DNA of 64,000 nucleotides from Pleomorphomonas sp. (lineage in GTDB: Bacteria > Pseudomonadota > Alphaproteobacteria > Rhizobiales > Pleomorphomonadaceae), in the NCBI GenBank assembly GCA_029976075.1, contig JARKNW010000046.1, positions 1 to 64,000 of the forward strand, read 5' to 3'. Position numbers and translations under genes: made by a program. The notes under the pieces are model-generated. The model was given only the letters and a program-made list of their open reading frames with translations. It ran no database searches and was not told where the DNA came from. Shown here piece by piece: positions 1-7,877 of the stretch; positions within the stretch are counted from its first letter, which is position 1, and every line of letters starts with the position of its first letter.

Positions 1-996
1 CTGATGGACGCGGCCGGCCTCGCCTACGAGCTGTTCGACAAGGTGATGCCCAACCCGACCATCGGCGTCGTCAAGGAAGGCGTCGCCGCCTTCGCCAAGG
101 CCAAGGCCGACTATCTCGTCGCCATCGGCGGCGGCTCGCCGCAGGACACCGCCAAGGCGATCGGCATCATCACCAACAATCCCGAGTTCTCAGACGTGCG
201 CAGCCTCGAAGGCGTGGCACCTACCAAGAAGCCGTCGGTGCCGATCATCGCGCTCGCAACGACCGCCGGCACGGCTGCGGAGGTGACCATCAACTACGTG
301 ATCACCGACGAGGAGAAGCGCCGCAAGTTCGTCTGCGTCGACCCGCATGACATTCCGCTGGTGGCCATCATCGACAGCGAGCTGATGGCCACCATGCCGA
401 CGCCGCTCAAGGCCGCCACGGGCATGGACGCGCTCACCCATGCCATCGAGGGCTACATCACCAAGGGCGCCTGGGAGCTGACCGACGCGCTGCACATCAA
501 GGCGATCGAGATCATCGGCCGTTCACTGCGCGCTTCCTGCGCTGGAGATCCGAAGGGCGTAGAGGAAATGGCACTCGGCCAGTATGTCGCTGGCATGGGC
601 TTTTCCAACGTCGGCCTCGGCCTGGTGCACGGCATGGCCCATCCGCTTGGTGCGTTCTACAACACCCCGCACGGTGTCGCCAACGCCGTGCTGCTGCCGA
701 CGCTGATGGCCTACAACGCCGATTTCACCGGGGAGAAGTATCGGGCCATCGCCGCCGCTCTCGGCGTCAAGGGTACCGAGGCCATGCCGATTGCCGAGGC
801 GCGCAAGGCGGCCGTGGCTGCGGTCCAGAAGCTCTCCACCGATGTCGGCATTCCCGCCAAGCTCTCGGAAGTTGGCGTCAAGGCCGAGGACATCCCGGCA
901 CTCGCTCAGGCCGCCTTCGCCGACGTCTGCACCGGCGGCAACCCGCGCGATACCAACGTCGCCGAAATCGAGGCGCTTTACCGCTCGATCCTCTGA
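1..996 (+). CDS. fucO: FucO-type iron-containing alcohol dehydrogenase (lactaldehyde reductase), 5' end outside window
   Basis: Group III, Fe-dependent NAD(P) alcohol dehydrogenase that interconverts lactaldehyde and 1,2-propanediol in the family's best-known members. The reading frame is open to the left edge, and the visible 330 residues match E. coli FucO from about its residue 54 onward, so about 50 N-terminal residues are missing. Visible features are the GGGSPQD nucleotide-binding loop (residues 42-48), the GTAAEVT segment (about 89-95), and the metal ligands Asp142, His146, His209 and His223 in the GMDALTH, LVHGMAHP and TPHGVAN motifs. The similarity to enteric FucO recalled from memory is high along the whole length. 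A strong hairpin terminator follows. Other fucose or rhamnose genes are not visible, so the physiological substrate is inferred only. Confidence 0.93.
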   Translation: MMDAAGLAYELFDKVMPNPTIGVVKEGVAAFAKAKADYLVAIGGGSPQDTAKAIGIITNNPEFSDVRSLEGVAPTKKPSVPIIALATTAGTAAEVTINYVITDEEKRRKFVCVDPHDIPLVAIIDSELMATMPTPLKAATGMDALTHAIEGYITKGAWELTDALHIKAIEIIGRSLRASCAGDPKGVEEMALGQYVAGMGFSNVGLGLVHGMAHPLGAFYNTPHGVANAVLLPTLMAYNADFTGEKYRAIAAALGVKGTEAMPIAEARKAAVAAVQKLSTDVGIPAKLSEVGVKAEDIPALAQAAFADVCTGGNPRDTNVAEIEALYRSIL

Positions 997-1020
997 TCGG
1001 AAGAGAACTACGGATCACCG

Positions 1021-1055
1021 AAAGGGCCTGCCTCACTGCGTGAGGCAGGCCCTTT
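1021..1055 (+). terminator. Strong hairpin terminator after fucO
   Basis: A perfect 15-bp stem (1021-1035 pairing with 1041-1055) is extended by one C-G pair and closed by a TGC triloop. It starts with AAAGGG and ends with CCCTTT followed by CTTC. It lies 24 bp after the fucO stop and before the convergent HxlR gene, so it may work in both directions. Confidence 0.85.
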
Positions 1056-1082
1056 CTTCAAGTACAAGGCTTCAAGCGGCGA

Positions 1083-1478
1083 TCAGCCGGAGGCTACAGC
1101 GCGCCCCTCCCGTTCCTTTTCGACGTAAAATGGCAGATGCTCCCGTCCCCACTCGTAGATATCATCGACGATTGGGATGAGCGACCGTCCGATGTCGGTC
1201 AGGGCATACTCAACCTTCACTCGCTTCTCGGCGAACACCGTGCGCTGGACAACACAGTCCTGCTCCATTTCCCTCAGTTGCTTGGTCAGGATTCTGTCGC
1301 TGATATCGTTGAATAGTCTATGGATTTCAGCATAGCGCAAAGGGCCGTCGTGTCCGAGGTGCCATAGGATCACGACCTTGTACTTGCCGGAAATGATCGA
1401 CATGGTCAGCTCCTTCTCGCAATGGAGCTCTCCTGCCGACATCTTTTCGCTGAGGTCATCCCTGAGCGTCATGGGCAT
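1083..1478 (-). CDS. HxlR-family winged-helix transcriptional regulator
   Basis: A 131-residue MarR-like HxlR regulator. The family core is visible: an N-terminal CEKELTM segment, then GKYKVVILWHL, the recognition region with ILTKQLREME, a wing ending in KVEYALTDIG, and a C-terminal helix ending EWGREHLPFY. Members bind palindromes as dimers and often sense reactive electrophiles or aldehydes. The start at 1478 is preferred because GGGAGGAAG lies just upstream; an ATG at 1535 would add 19 residues without a ribosome site. It converges on fucO and has no divergent partner closer than 545 bp, so its target is uncertain. Confidence 0.85.
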   Translation of the reverse strand: MPMTLRDDLSEKMSAGELHCEKELTMSIISGKYKVVILWHLGHDGPLRYAEIHRLFNDISDRILTKQLREMEQDCVVQRTVFAEKRVKVEYALTDIGRSLIPIVDDIYEWGREHLPFYVEKEREGRAVASG

Positions 1479-2023
1479 GCATTCTTCCTCCCGAGGCCAG
1501 CCCGACGCTTCCCATCGACGAGCGGTCATTGGCAATCATCGCGCAAGAAACCAAGTGATTCCAGCCGGTTTGGCGAGTTGCCGTCGGTCTTTGGTCGAAG
1601 TCGAGACTTCGCCAAAGAAACAAAACTTTGCGGCACACAAACCGGTCCATGCCAACCATGACCAAGTTCTCAACCGCTCTGTAATGTCTTGTGACCGGGT
1701 GACTTTCTTTGGTCGTGAAGGCGTTCGCGCCTTCGAGGCCATGAGAACTATCCGGAAACAGCAAACGCGGCTCAACTGACAGGCCAACCCTGGCTTTGTA
1801 CTGGCCTAACAAAATTGTGCGTTATTTACAGCTTGGCGAAAACGTTGGATGCTCTCTCCGACGCTTGGAGGAAGAGCGGCATCATCGGCAGCCGTCGAGG
1901 AGGACGGCCTGCCGGATGGACTTCATCATCATTTCGGCCGAACGGCAGCCGAACGACGACCTCGCTTTACAGCGGTGGCGTAAGAGCTCGTGCATGCCGT
2001 CGGCCGTTCGGAGGAGCGATACC
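1479..2023. other. 545-bp intergenic region without a convincing gene
   Basis: This stretch separates the leftward HxlR gene from the rightward FIST gene. Several short open frames cross it on both strands, but none has a ribosome site or a recognisable motif. It presumably holds the promoters of both genes. No clear operator or hairpin was found. Confidence 0.5.
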
Positions 2024-3184
2024 ATGTTGAGAGCCAACGTCGGTTCGAGCACAGTTGCCGATGCCTATGCTGCCGGCAGGGAAGCAGCGACCAAAGCCCG
2101 CGTCGATGGCGCCAAGGTTGCCTTCGCCTTCACCAGTTGTGACTACGATCAGCAGGCGTTCCTGAAGGGCGTGGGCGAAACCTTGCCCGGCACGCCAGTG
2201 GTCGGTTGTACGTCGTTCACCGGCCTCATCACGCCTGATGGCTTCGTTTCCGGTCCGAACGGTTATGCAGGGATCATGGCGATCGCCGATGAAGATCTCG
2301 TCGTCGGAACGGCTGGTGCCCCGAAGGGCGACTGCGCCCGCGAAACCGGGCGCCAGGTAGCCAAAGACGCCATGGCCGCGGCCGGTCGCAAGGAGGCGCC
2401 CGCCTACTTCTACATGGTTGCCCCTCCAGGCGAGGAAGAGACCTATCTCAAGGGCATCGAGGACGTCATTGGCCGGGTGCCCTTCTTTGGCGGCAGCGCG
2501 GCCGACAACTCGGTCGAGGGCAAATGGAAGGTCCTCTACGGCCTCGAGTCCTATGGCAATGGACTTGGCGTCGTCTTCTTCTACACGAGCAAGAAAGCCG
2601 CATTCCGTTATACCGGAGAGTACAAGGAAACGCCTAAGGCCGGCATCATCACCAAGGTCGAGGGCAAGCGCAAAATCGTCGAGATCGACGGTGTTCCTGC
2701 TCTTGCCAGGTATGCCGAGTGGCTTGGCGTGGCCCAGCAGGACCTCTACGGCCTGGCACTGCTCGGTGCGTCGATCTGCCATCCCCTCGGGGAAAAGGAC
2801 AGGCTCGGCGATCTCGTCGCCATCCGTCATCCTATGATCGGCAATCCTGACGGCACCATCAACGTCGGAAATGACGTTGCCACGGGCACGGCGGTCATCT
2901 TCATGGATGGTTCGCCCGACGATCTGATCGCCTCCACCGGCAAGACCATCCGGGCGGTCGACGATCGCCTCGGGGAAAAGCCGGGCGCTTACTTGCTGGT
3001 CCACTGCGGGGGGCGGCGAGGCGGCATCGGCGATCGCATCGGCGAGGCGGCCGACGAGATTCGCAAAGCGGCCGGTGGAGTTCCATTCATCGGCGTCTTC
3101 ACATTCGGCGAATACGGTTTCGAGGATTGGGGGGCCAACACCTGTGGTGGCCTGATGCTGTCCTTCGCCGGCTTCCAGAAATAG
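2024..3184 (+). CDS. FIST N-/C-terminal domain sensory protein
   Basis: A 386-residue soluble protein built of a FIST domain followed by a FIST_C domain. FIST modules are predicted small-ligand sensors, usually attached to or encoded beside signal-transduction proteins. The N half shows the typical GTPVVGCTSFTGLITPDG region. The middle has the glycine-rich FFGGSAADN motif, and the C-terminal end carries the FTFGEYG motif (family FxxYGE-like) before a final beta strand. The start at 2024 follows GAGGAG at 2011-2016; the longer frame from 1796 has no ribosome site. The gene lies only 32 bp before an aldehyde dehydrogenase, suggesting co-transcription. No kinase or output domain is present, so how a signal would be passed on is unknown. 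Confidence 0.85.
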   Translation: MLRANVGSSTVADAYAAGREAATKARVDGAKVAFAFTSCDYDQQAFLKGVGETLPGTPVVGCTSFTGLITPDGFVSGPNGYAGIMAIADEDLVVGTAGAPKGDCARETGRQVAKDAMAAAGRKEAPAYFYMVAPPGEEETYLKGIEDVIGRVPFFGGSAADNSVEGKWKVLYGLESYGNGLGVVFFYTSKKAAFRYTGEYKETPKAGIITKVEGKRKIVEIDGVPALARYAEWLGVAQQDLYGLALLGASICHPLGEKDRLGDLVAIRHPMIGNPDGTINVGNDVATGTAVIFMDGSPDDLIASTGKTIRAVDDRLGEKPGAYLLVHCGGRRGGIGDRIGEAADEIRKAAGGVPFIGVFTFGEYGFEDWGANTCGGLMLSFAGFQK

Positions 3185-3216
3185 TCGCAGCAAACTTTTC
3201 CGAGGACTGAACCAAC

Positions 3217-4656
3217 ATGGCAAAGATGATTATCGGCGGCCGCAAGGTCGACGCACGGGACGGTGCGACCATTGACGTCACCAACCCCGCCACCGGCAAG
3301 GTGATCGACACGATCCCCGCCGCCACAAAGGACGACATCGACTGGGCCATCGAAGAGGCCGCAAAGGCGCAGAAGGCCTGGGCGAAGGTGCCTCTCCATC
3401 AGCGCGGCTCCATACTCAACCGCTTCGTGGAACTCGCCCTGGCACATAAGGAGGAACTGGCCCGCCTCCTCTCCATGGAAACCGGCAAACCGATTGTCGA
3501 GGGCAGAAACGAGATCGACAATATTCCAACGCTGTTTCGTGGCTTCGTCGAGCGTGCCAAGCACTTTTACAACGAGACGATTCCCGAGGGCATCGAACCG
3601 GGGATGGAGCACACGCTGCAGATCGTGACGCGCGAACCGGTTGGCGTCGTTGCCTGCGTTATTCCGTTCAACTTTCCTTGCGACCTGTTCGACCAGAAAG
3701 TGGCGCCGGCTCTCATCATGGGCAACGCAGCCATCGTCAAGCCGTCGACCGATAACCCATTGACGCTGATCCGGCTTTGCGAACTGCTCATGGAAGCTGG
3801 CGTCACACCCGGTGCGATCTCGATCGTCACTGGCCGGGGTTCGAAGGTGGGCGGATGGCTTTGCTCTCACCCGGGCGTGGACTTCATTTCTCTGACCGGG
3901 TCGACCGAAGTGGGCATCGAAACGGCTCTGACGGCGTCGAAGAACCTGACGCCCTCGGCACTCGAGCTCGGCGGCAACGACGCCTTCATCGTGCTGGAGG
4001 ACGGTGACATCGACCTGGCGGTTGAAGAGACGATGTTCGGCCGGTTCTACAACACCGGACAGGTCTGCTGCGCGTCAAAGCGATTCCTTGTTCACAACGC
4101 GCGTAAGGGCGAGTTCACCGAAAAGCTCGTTGCCCGTCTCGCCAAGGAGAAGCAGGGCGACCCGTTGGACGAGACGACGACGATTGGCTGTCTGATTTCT
4201 GAGAAGGCGGCGATTGGCGTCGAAGAACAAGTCGCACTCACCGTTCAGCAAGGCGGCAGGGTCGTCCTGGGCGGTAACCGTCACGGCGCCTTCTATGAGC
4301 CGACGGTCATTGTCGACGTTCCCAAGACGGCGGATGTGGCGAAAGATATGGAGATCTTCGGTCCCGTGGTGCCGGTGATCGGCTTCGACACGGTCGAAGA
4401 GGCGATTGAAATCGCCAATGCGTCGATCTTCGGGCTCTCCGGAGCGGTATTCTCGGCTGACGTGAATGCGGCCCTGAAGGTGGCCAAGCAGCTCGAATGC
4501 GGCGGCGCGGTGGTCAACGGGTGCTCTTTCTTCCGCTCCTGCGAGATGCCGTTCGGTGGCTACAAGATGAGTGGTATCGGCAACGAAGGCATCATGTGTT
4601 CGCTGGAGGAGGTTACTCAGATCAAGACGATCGTTTTGAAGAACGTTTTTGCCTGA
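3217..4656 (+). CDS. NAD(P)-dependent aldehyde dehydrogenase (succinate-semialdehyde dehydrogenase-like)
   Basis: A 479-residue class I/II aldehyde dehydrogenase that would oxidise an aldehyde to its acid. The catalytic set is complete: Asn152 in the FNFP motif, general base Glu250 in ELGG, and nucleophile Cys284 in GQVCC. The nucleotide-binding GSTEVG turn is at about 228-233, and the C-terminal PFGGYKMSG motif is present. The length is normal for the family. It follows the FIST gene by 32 bp and is closed by a strong terminator, so the two probably form a bicistronic unit. With fucO nearby, a role in short-chain aldehyde metabolism is plausible but inferred. The exact substrate cannot be read from the sequence. 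Confidence 0.9.
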   Translation: MAKMIIGGRKVDARDGATIDVTNPATGKVIDTIPAATKDDIDWAIEEAAKAQKAWAKVPLHQRGSILNRFVELALAHKEELARLLSMETGKPIVEGRNEIDNIPTLFRGFVERAKHFYNETIPEGIEPGMEHTLQIVTREPVGVVACVIPFNFPCDLFDQKVAPALIMGNAAIVKPSTDNPLTLIRLCELLMEAGVTPGAISIVTGRGSKVGGWLCSHPGVDFISLTGSTEVGIETALTASKNLTPSALELGGNDAFIVLEDGDIDLAVEETMFGRFYNTGQVCCASKRFLVHNARKGEFTEKLVARLAKEKQGDPLDETTTIGCLISEKAAIGVEEQVALTVQQGGRVVLGGNRHGAFYEPTVIVDVPKTADVAKDMEIFGPVVPVIGFDTVEEAIEIANASIFGLSGAVFSADVNAALKVAKQLECGGAVVNGCSFFRSCEMPFGGYKMSGIGNEGIMCSLEEVTQIKTIVLKNVFA

Positions 4657-4680
4657 TCCTCACAAGCCTCACGATCGACA

Positions 4681-4705
4681 GCGCCGCCCCAACGCAGGGC
4701 GGCGC
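4681..4705 (+). terminator. Rho-independent terminator after aldehyde dehydrogenase
   Basis: A perfect 9-bp GC stem (4681-4689 with 4697-4705), loop of seven, followed by TTTCTTG. It lies 24 bp after the dehydrogenase stop codon. Confidence 0.85.
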
Positions 4706-4714
4706 TTTCTTGTA

Positions 4715-4744
4715 TTGAGCGATGACAAGTTTGCGACGCGACAA
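4715..4744 (+). promoter_or_regulatory. Two tandem FNR/NnrR-type boxes upstream of the DUF2249 operon
   Basis: Two consecutive TTG-N8-CAA elements occur at 4715-4728 and 4731-4744, with centres 16 bp apart. The second begins TTGCG, as in alphaproteobacterial NnrR/Dnr sites. A TACTCT hexamer (TAnnnT) at 4767-4772 sits where a -10 element would be if the second box is centred near -41.5, the class II FNR position. Transcription would then start near 4779, upstream of the start at 4802. Control by low oxygen or nitric oxide is inferred. Confidence 0.5.
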
Positions 4745-4801
4745 CGAGCGACTGAAACGCGAGGACTACTCTCCGATTATCGAATAACGGAGAGCTCGAC
4801 G

Positions 4802-5047
4802 ATGCCCCTTGATACGATCGATACCGTGAACGTGCTCGATGTGCGCCGTCTGCCATGCGAGTTGCGCCGCGCCACCATCATTGAGAGCTTCGATGCTCTT
4901 GAGCCAGGTCAGGCGATGGAAATCATCAACAGCTTCGACCCCGTACCGTTGCGCCAATATTTCGAGGAGCGAACTCTGGTCGGTTTCGGCTGGAACTATC
5001 TGGAAGAAGGTCCGGAGATTTGGCGCATCCGGCTGACACGGAGGTGA
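4802..5047 (+). CDS. DUF2249 domain protein
   Basis: An 81-residue protein of the DUF2249 family (SirA/TusA-like fold). Such genes are repeatedly found in denitrification and nitric-oxide-response clusters of proteobacteria. The visible family pattern is LDVRRLPCELRR at the start (family: LDVR.LPP..R...I...F), then a helix with FDALEPGQAMEI and the closing WRIRLTRR. The start at 4802 has GGAG about 10 bases upstream; the frame continues open further left without a site. It is followed after 4 bp by the DUF59 gene, so the three genes up to 6527 look like one operon. The molecular function is unknown. Confidence 0.8.
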   Translation: MPLDTIDTVNVLDVRRLPCELRRATIIESFDALEPGQAMEIINSFDPVPLRQYFEERTLVGFGWNYLEEGPEIWRIRLTRR

Positions 5048-5051
5048 GGCC

Positions 5052-5402
5052 ATGAGAGAGAAGATCCTCGCCGCCCTTGCTACCGTTGACGATCCAGAAC
5101 TCGGCATCGACATCGTCTCGCTGGGCCTTGTTCGCCATCTCCACATCAGCGACGCCACCATCCACGTCGAGTTGATGATGACCACGCCTACCTGCCCGCT
5201 TGGCAGCTTGATCGGTGAAAATGCCCGTGCCGCCATCGAGGACGCCGTGGGCATGGGACGGAGGGTAACCGTCGCGATCGACAAATCGGCCGTCTGGTCA
5301 CCGGAGCTTGCCGACCCTGCCGTCCGATCACGCTTTGAGCGCCATCCTTCTCGCTTTGAGGCGGCTGTCTCGAAGTTTGCCGCCGGCCTTTTCGGGCGCT
5401 GA
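5052..5402 (+). CDS. DUF59 / MIP18-family protein (iron-sulfur assembly-like)
   Basis: A 116-residue protein of the DUF59 (MIP18, PaaD/SufT-like) family, linked to iron-sulfur cluster delivery. It opens with the canonical VDDPELGIDIVSLGLV segment and contains TTPTCPLG with the conserved Cys of the family at about residue 47. The C-terminal 35 residues beyond the domain are Arg/Phe-rich and unassigned. It sits 4 bp after the DUF2249 gene and 51 bp before an NnrS-like membrane protein. Together with the upstream boxes, the context suggests maturation of a metalloprotein used under low oxygen or NO stress; this is inference. Confidence 0.82.
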   Translation: MREKILAALATVDDPELGIDIVSLGLVRHLHISDATIHVELMMTTPTCPLGSLIGENARAAIEDAVGMGRRVTVAIDKSAVWSPELADPAVRSRFERHPSRFEAAVSKFAAGLFGR

Positions 5403-5453
5403 ATCCGGGGAAAACCGGCCCTTCCCTCTCCAAGCCTTGTTGCGGAGCCGACC

Positions 5454-6527
5454 ATGAAGCTCACCCCGATCCTTCGCATTGCTCTTGCCATGGCCGCGGC
5501 GACATCGCTCGTGGCAGGCCTCACCGGCGGCCTTGCCCGCCTGGGCATCATCGCTCCGGTCGGGGATACGGCGGACATGCACGGCGCAATCATGGCCTCG
5601 GGCTTTTTCGGTACGCTGATTTCGCTCGAGCGGGCCGTCGCCGATGGTCGCCTTGCGGCATTACTCGTCCCCGCCGTGTCGGGCGCCGGCGCCATCCTTC
5701 TGCTCTGTGGCTATGCCGAGGCGACCGCGCCGCTGTTTCTCGCCGCAGGTCTGGGGCTTACGCTCATGACGGCAATGGCGACCTGGAAGTTGCCAACGCT
5801 GTTCACCGGGCTGATGACGGCCGCCGCGGCGCTGTGGCCACTCGGAACCTACTTCTGGATCTCGGGCAAGACCTTGCCGGAAGTAGGCTACGTCTGGCTC
5901 GGCTTCCTGATTCTCACGGTCGTTGCCGAGCGTATCGAGCTTTCGCGGTTGCTGAACCCAACGCTGGCGTCGCGCGGCTTGCTGGTCATTCTCGTCGCAT
6001 TGTTCGCGTTGGCGCTCGGACTGGGGCAGCCGTGGCAGGGCTCGGCGCTGTTGTCGGTTTCGCTTGCCGGCATCGCTCTATGGCTGCTTAGGGAGGACAT
6101 CGCGCTCCGCACTGTCCGCACCCATGGCTTTGCACGCTTTTCCGCGCTCCTGCTGATTTTCGGCTACGGCTGGCTGATCGTCGCCGCAGCGAGCCTTTCC
6201 CTCCTGCCTCCGGGGGAGACCATCTACGGGCACGACGCGGCAATCCACGCCATCGCCGTCGGCTTCATCCTGTCGATGGTGTTTGCGCACGCGCCGATCA
6301 TACTTCCGGCCGTCACCGGGGCGCCAGTCCGCTACGTGCCCATCCTTTATCTGCCGGCCGCGTTGCTGCAGCTTGCGATCGGCATGCGCATCGCGTTCGA
6401 TGCCATGGACGCAACGGAAAGACTGCACTGTCCGGCATGGTTAACCATAGCAGCCATCGTCATCTACGTCGTCCTGCTGCTTGGCACGATGGCGGCCCGG
6501 CCAAAGACCGCCGCCATATCGGCATAA
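5454..6527 (+). CDS. NnrS-like polytopic membrane protein
   Basis: A 357-residue inner-membrane protein with about 12 hydrophobic segments, the same number and length class as NnrS, the haem-copper protein that relieves nitrosative stress. Histidines lie in or next to membrane segments: HG at about residue 43, and GHDAAIHAI and FAHAP around residues 258-282, positions where NnrS-type proteins place metal or haem ligands. The segment GFFGTLISLERAVA after the first His is shared with membrane proteins found in denitrification loci, from memory. It closes the DUF2249-DUF59 operon and ends 14 bp from the convergent GGDEF gene. Assignment to NnrS is by architecture and context, not by a strong signature. 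Confidence 0.6.
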   Translation: MKLTPILRIALAMAAATSLVAGLTGGLARLGIIAPVGDTADMHGAIMASGFFGTLISLERAVADGRLAALLVPAVSGAGAILLLCGYAEATAPLFLAAGLGLTLMTAMATWKLPTLFTGLMTAAAALWPLGTYFWISGKTLPEVGYVWLGFLILTVVAERIELSRLLNPTLASRGLLVILVALFALALGLGQPWQGSALLSVSLAGIALWLLREDIALRTVRTHGFARFSALLLIFGYGWLIVAAASLSLLPPGETIYGHDAAIHAIAVGFILSMVFAHAPIILPAVTGAPVRYVPILYLPAALLQLAIGMRIAFDAMDATERLHCPAWLTIAAIVIYVVLLLGTMAARPKTAAISA

Positions 6528-6541
6528 GCCAAAGGAACCTA

Positions 6542-7750
6542 TCAGCCGGTCTTGAGCCAGTCATCGACCAACCGGCTGTGCGTCTTCGACGCGGCGCGAT
6601 AGACCCGGCAGCGATTGCGCCCGATGCGCTTGGCTTCGGTGAGCGCCATGCCTGCGGCGGCCATCAGCGAGCCGATCTCGGCTCCAACATCGGCGACAGA
6701 CGCCACACCGACACTGGTGGTCAGCGGAATGTGCTCGCCGTCTTGGGTCACGAGCTTCAGTTCTTCGGTCCGGCGGCAGAGATACTCGGCGATCGACAGA
6801 CCGACGTCGAGCCGGATCGAAGGCATGAAAAGGGCGAACTCTTCGTCTCCCACACGTGCAACAATATCGGGAGGACGCACTTCGCGGTGCAAAACCTGTG
6901 CGAAAGCTCGCAGCGCCCGATCCCCCTCTTCCCGGCCGAAGCGATCGTTGACGAGGTGGAAGTGATCGAGGTCGAACACCAGCAGCACGCCACGCTCGCC
7001 GCCGCCCTGCAGCAAGGCCTCGGCGGCACGGAAGAAAGCCGACCGATTGGGCAAGCTGGTCAGCGCATCGATCTCCGCGGCCTTGCGGTGATACCGAGCA
7101 TCACGCTGGGCCATCAGCGTCAGCATGGCAACGACCAGGAACAACGTGAACAGAAGCGCCTCCAGAACGCCGGCAATGAACAACGGTGACTGGTCAAAGC
7201 TCGCGTCGAAACCAAAATCGGGAAGCAGGAGAAGCAACGGCACACGAAGAGCATAAAGCGTACCGTGGGCAGCGAAGAGCACGGCGGTCGGCAAACGCGC
7301 AGGCAGGGGCTCTACACGGCGACGAACGACTAGCTTCCAGGCTATCGCCAGCGAATAGACCGCCATTACTGAAGCTGCCAAAGCGGCGTGCAGGGCGGGC
7401 TCGTTGCGCAAGAACGGTACGGCGACGAACGGCAGCCAGGCGACGGCGCCAACCGCCGCTTTCCACACGACAGGCCGGCAGCCTTCGAAAAGCTGGAAAC
7501 CAAGCCAGATCAGACCATAGGCGAAGGCCAGAACGGCATTGCCGAACAGTATCGAGGTCCAATCAGGAACCACGGGACGCAACATGTAGAAAGCACATGC
7601 CGTGGCACCAAGCCAAAGCGAGGCGGCCCACAGGCCCAAGGCAGCGGTCCGTCGATCCACCAGCCAAATAGCTGCCAAGGCCGTGCCGGCCGTCACTCCG
7701 CCGAGCACGCCCACTAACAATAACGTCGAAACGTTGATCAGCTCGCCCAT
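6542..7750 (-). CDS. Membrane-anchored GGDEF-domain protein with degenerate GDEEF signature
   Basis: A 402-residue protein with about six N-terminal transmembrane segments (residues 5-205) and a C-terminal GGDEF domain, the module that makes cyclic di-GMP from two GTP. The nucleotide-site motif reads GDEEF (codons confirmed at about 6840-6860): the second Gly of GG(D/E)EF is Asp, which usually harms GTP binding. The inhibitory RxxD site is intact as RPPD, correctly spaced. It may therefore be a c-di-GMP receptor rather than a cyclase. The start at 7750 has GGAGG upstream; an ATG four codons earlier is possible. Its closest parallel in the window is the GGDEF gene at 11868, which has the same layout. 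Confidence 0.88.
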   Translation of the reverse strand: MGELINVSTLLLVGVLGGVTAGTALAAIWLVDRRTAALGLWAASLWLGATACAFYMLRPVVPDWTSILFGNAVLAFAYGLIWLGFQLFEGCRPVVWKAAVGAVAWLPFVAVPFLRNEPALHAALAASVMAVYSLAIAWKLVVRRRVEPLPARLPTAVLFAAHGTLYALRVPLLLLLPDFGFDASFDQSPLFIAGVLEALLFTLFLVVAMLTLMAQRDARYHRKAAEIDALTSLPNRSAFFRAAEALLQGGGERGVLLVFDLDHFHLVNDRFGREEGDRALRAFAQVLHREVRPPDIVARVGDEEFALFMPSIRLDVGLSIAEYLCRRTEELKLVTQDGEHIPLTTSVGVASVADVGAEIGSLMAAAGMALTEAKRIGRNRCRVYRAASKTHSRLVDDWLKTG

Positions 7751-7877
7751 GACGACCTCCACGCGCTCAAGACCGCGGGGTCACCTCACCTCAGGAGAAC
7801 TATTTCAATACTCGATTGTGTCAGAAAAGTGTAGGACTCGTGGCGTTGCGCCAAGAATTTCTTTTTCCAACTTATGT

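Noticed and set aside
1967..3223. Long leftward open frame (418 codons) opposite the FIST gene
   Set aside because: It is antisense to a clear FIST-domain protein, has no ribosome site and no family motif; long antisense frames are common in GC-rich coding DNA.
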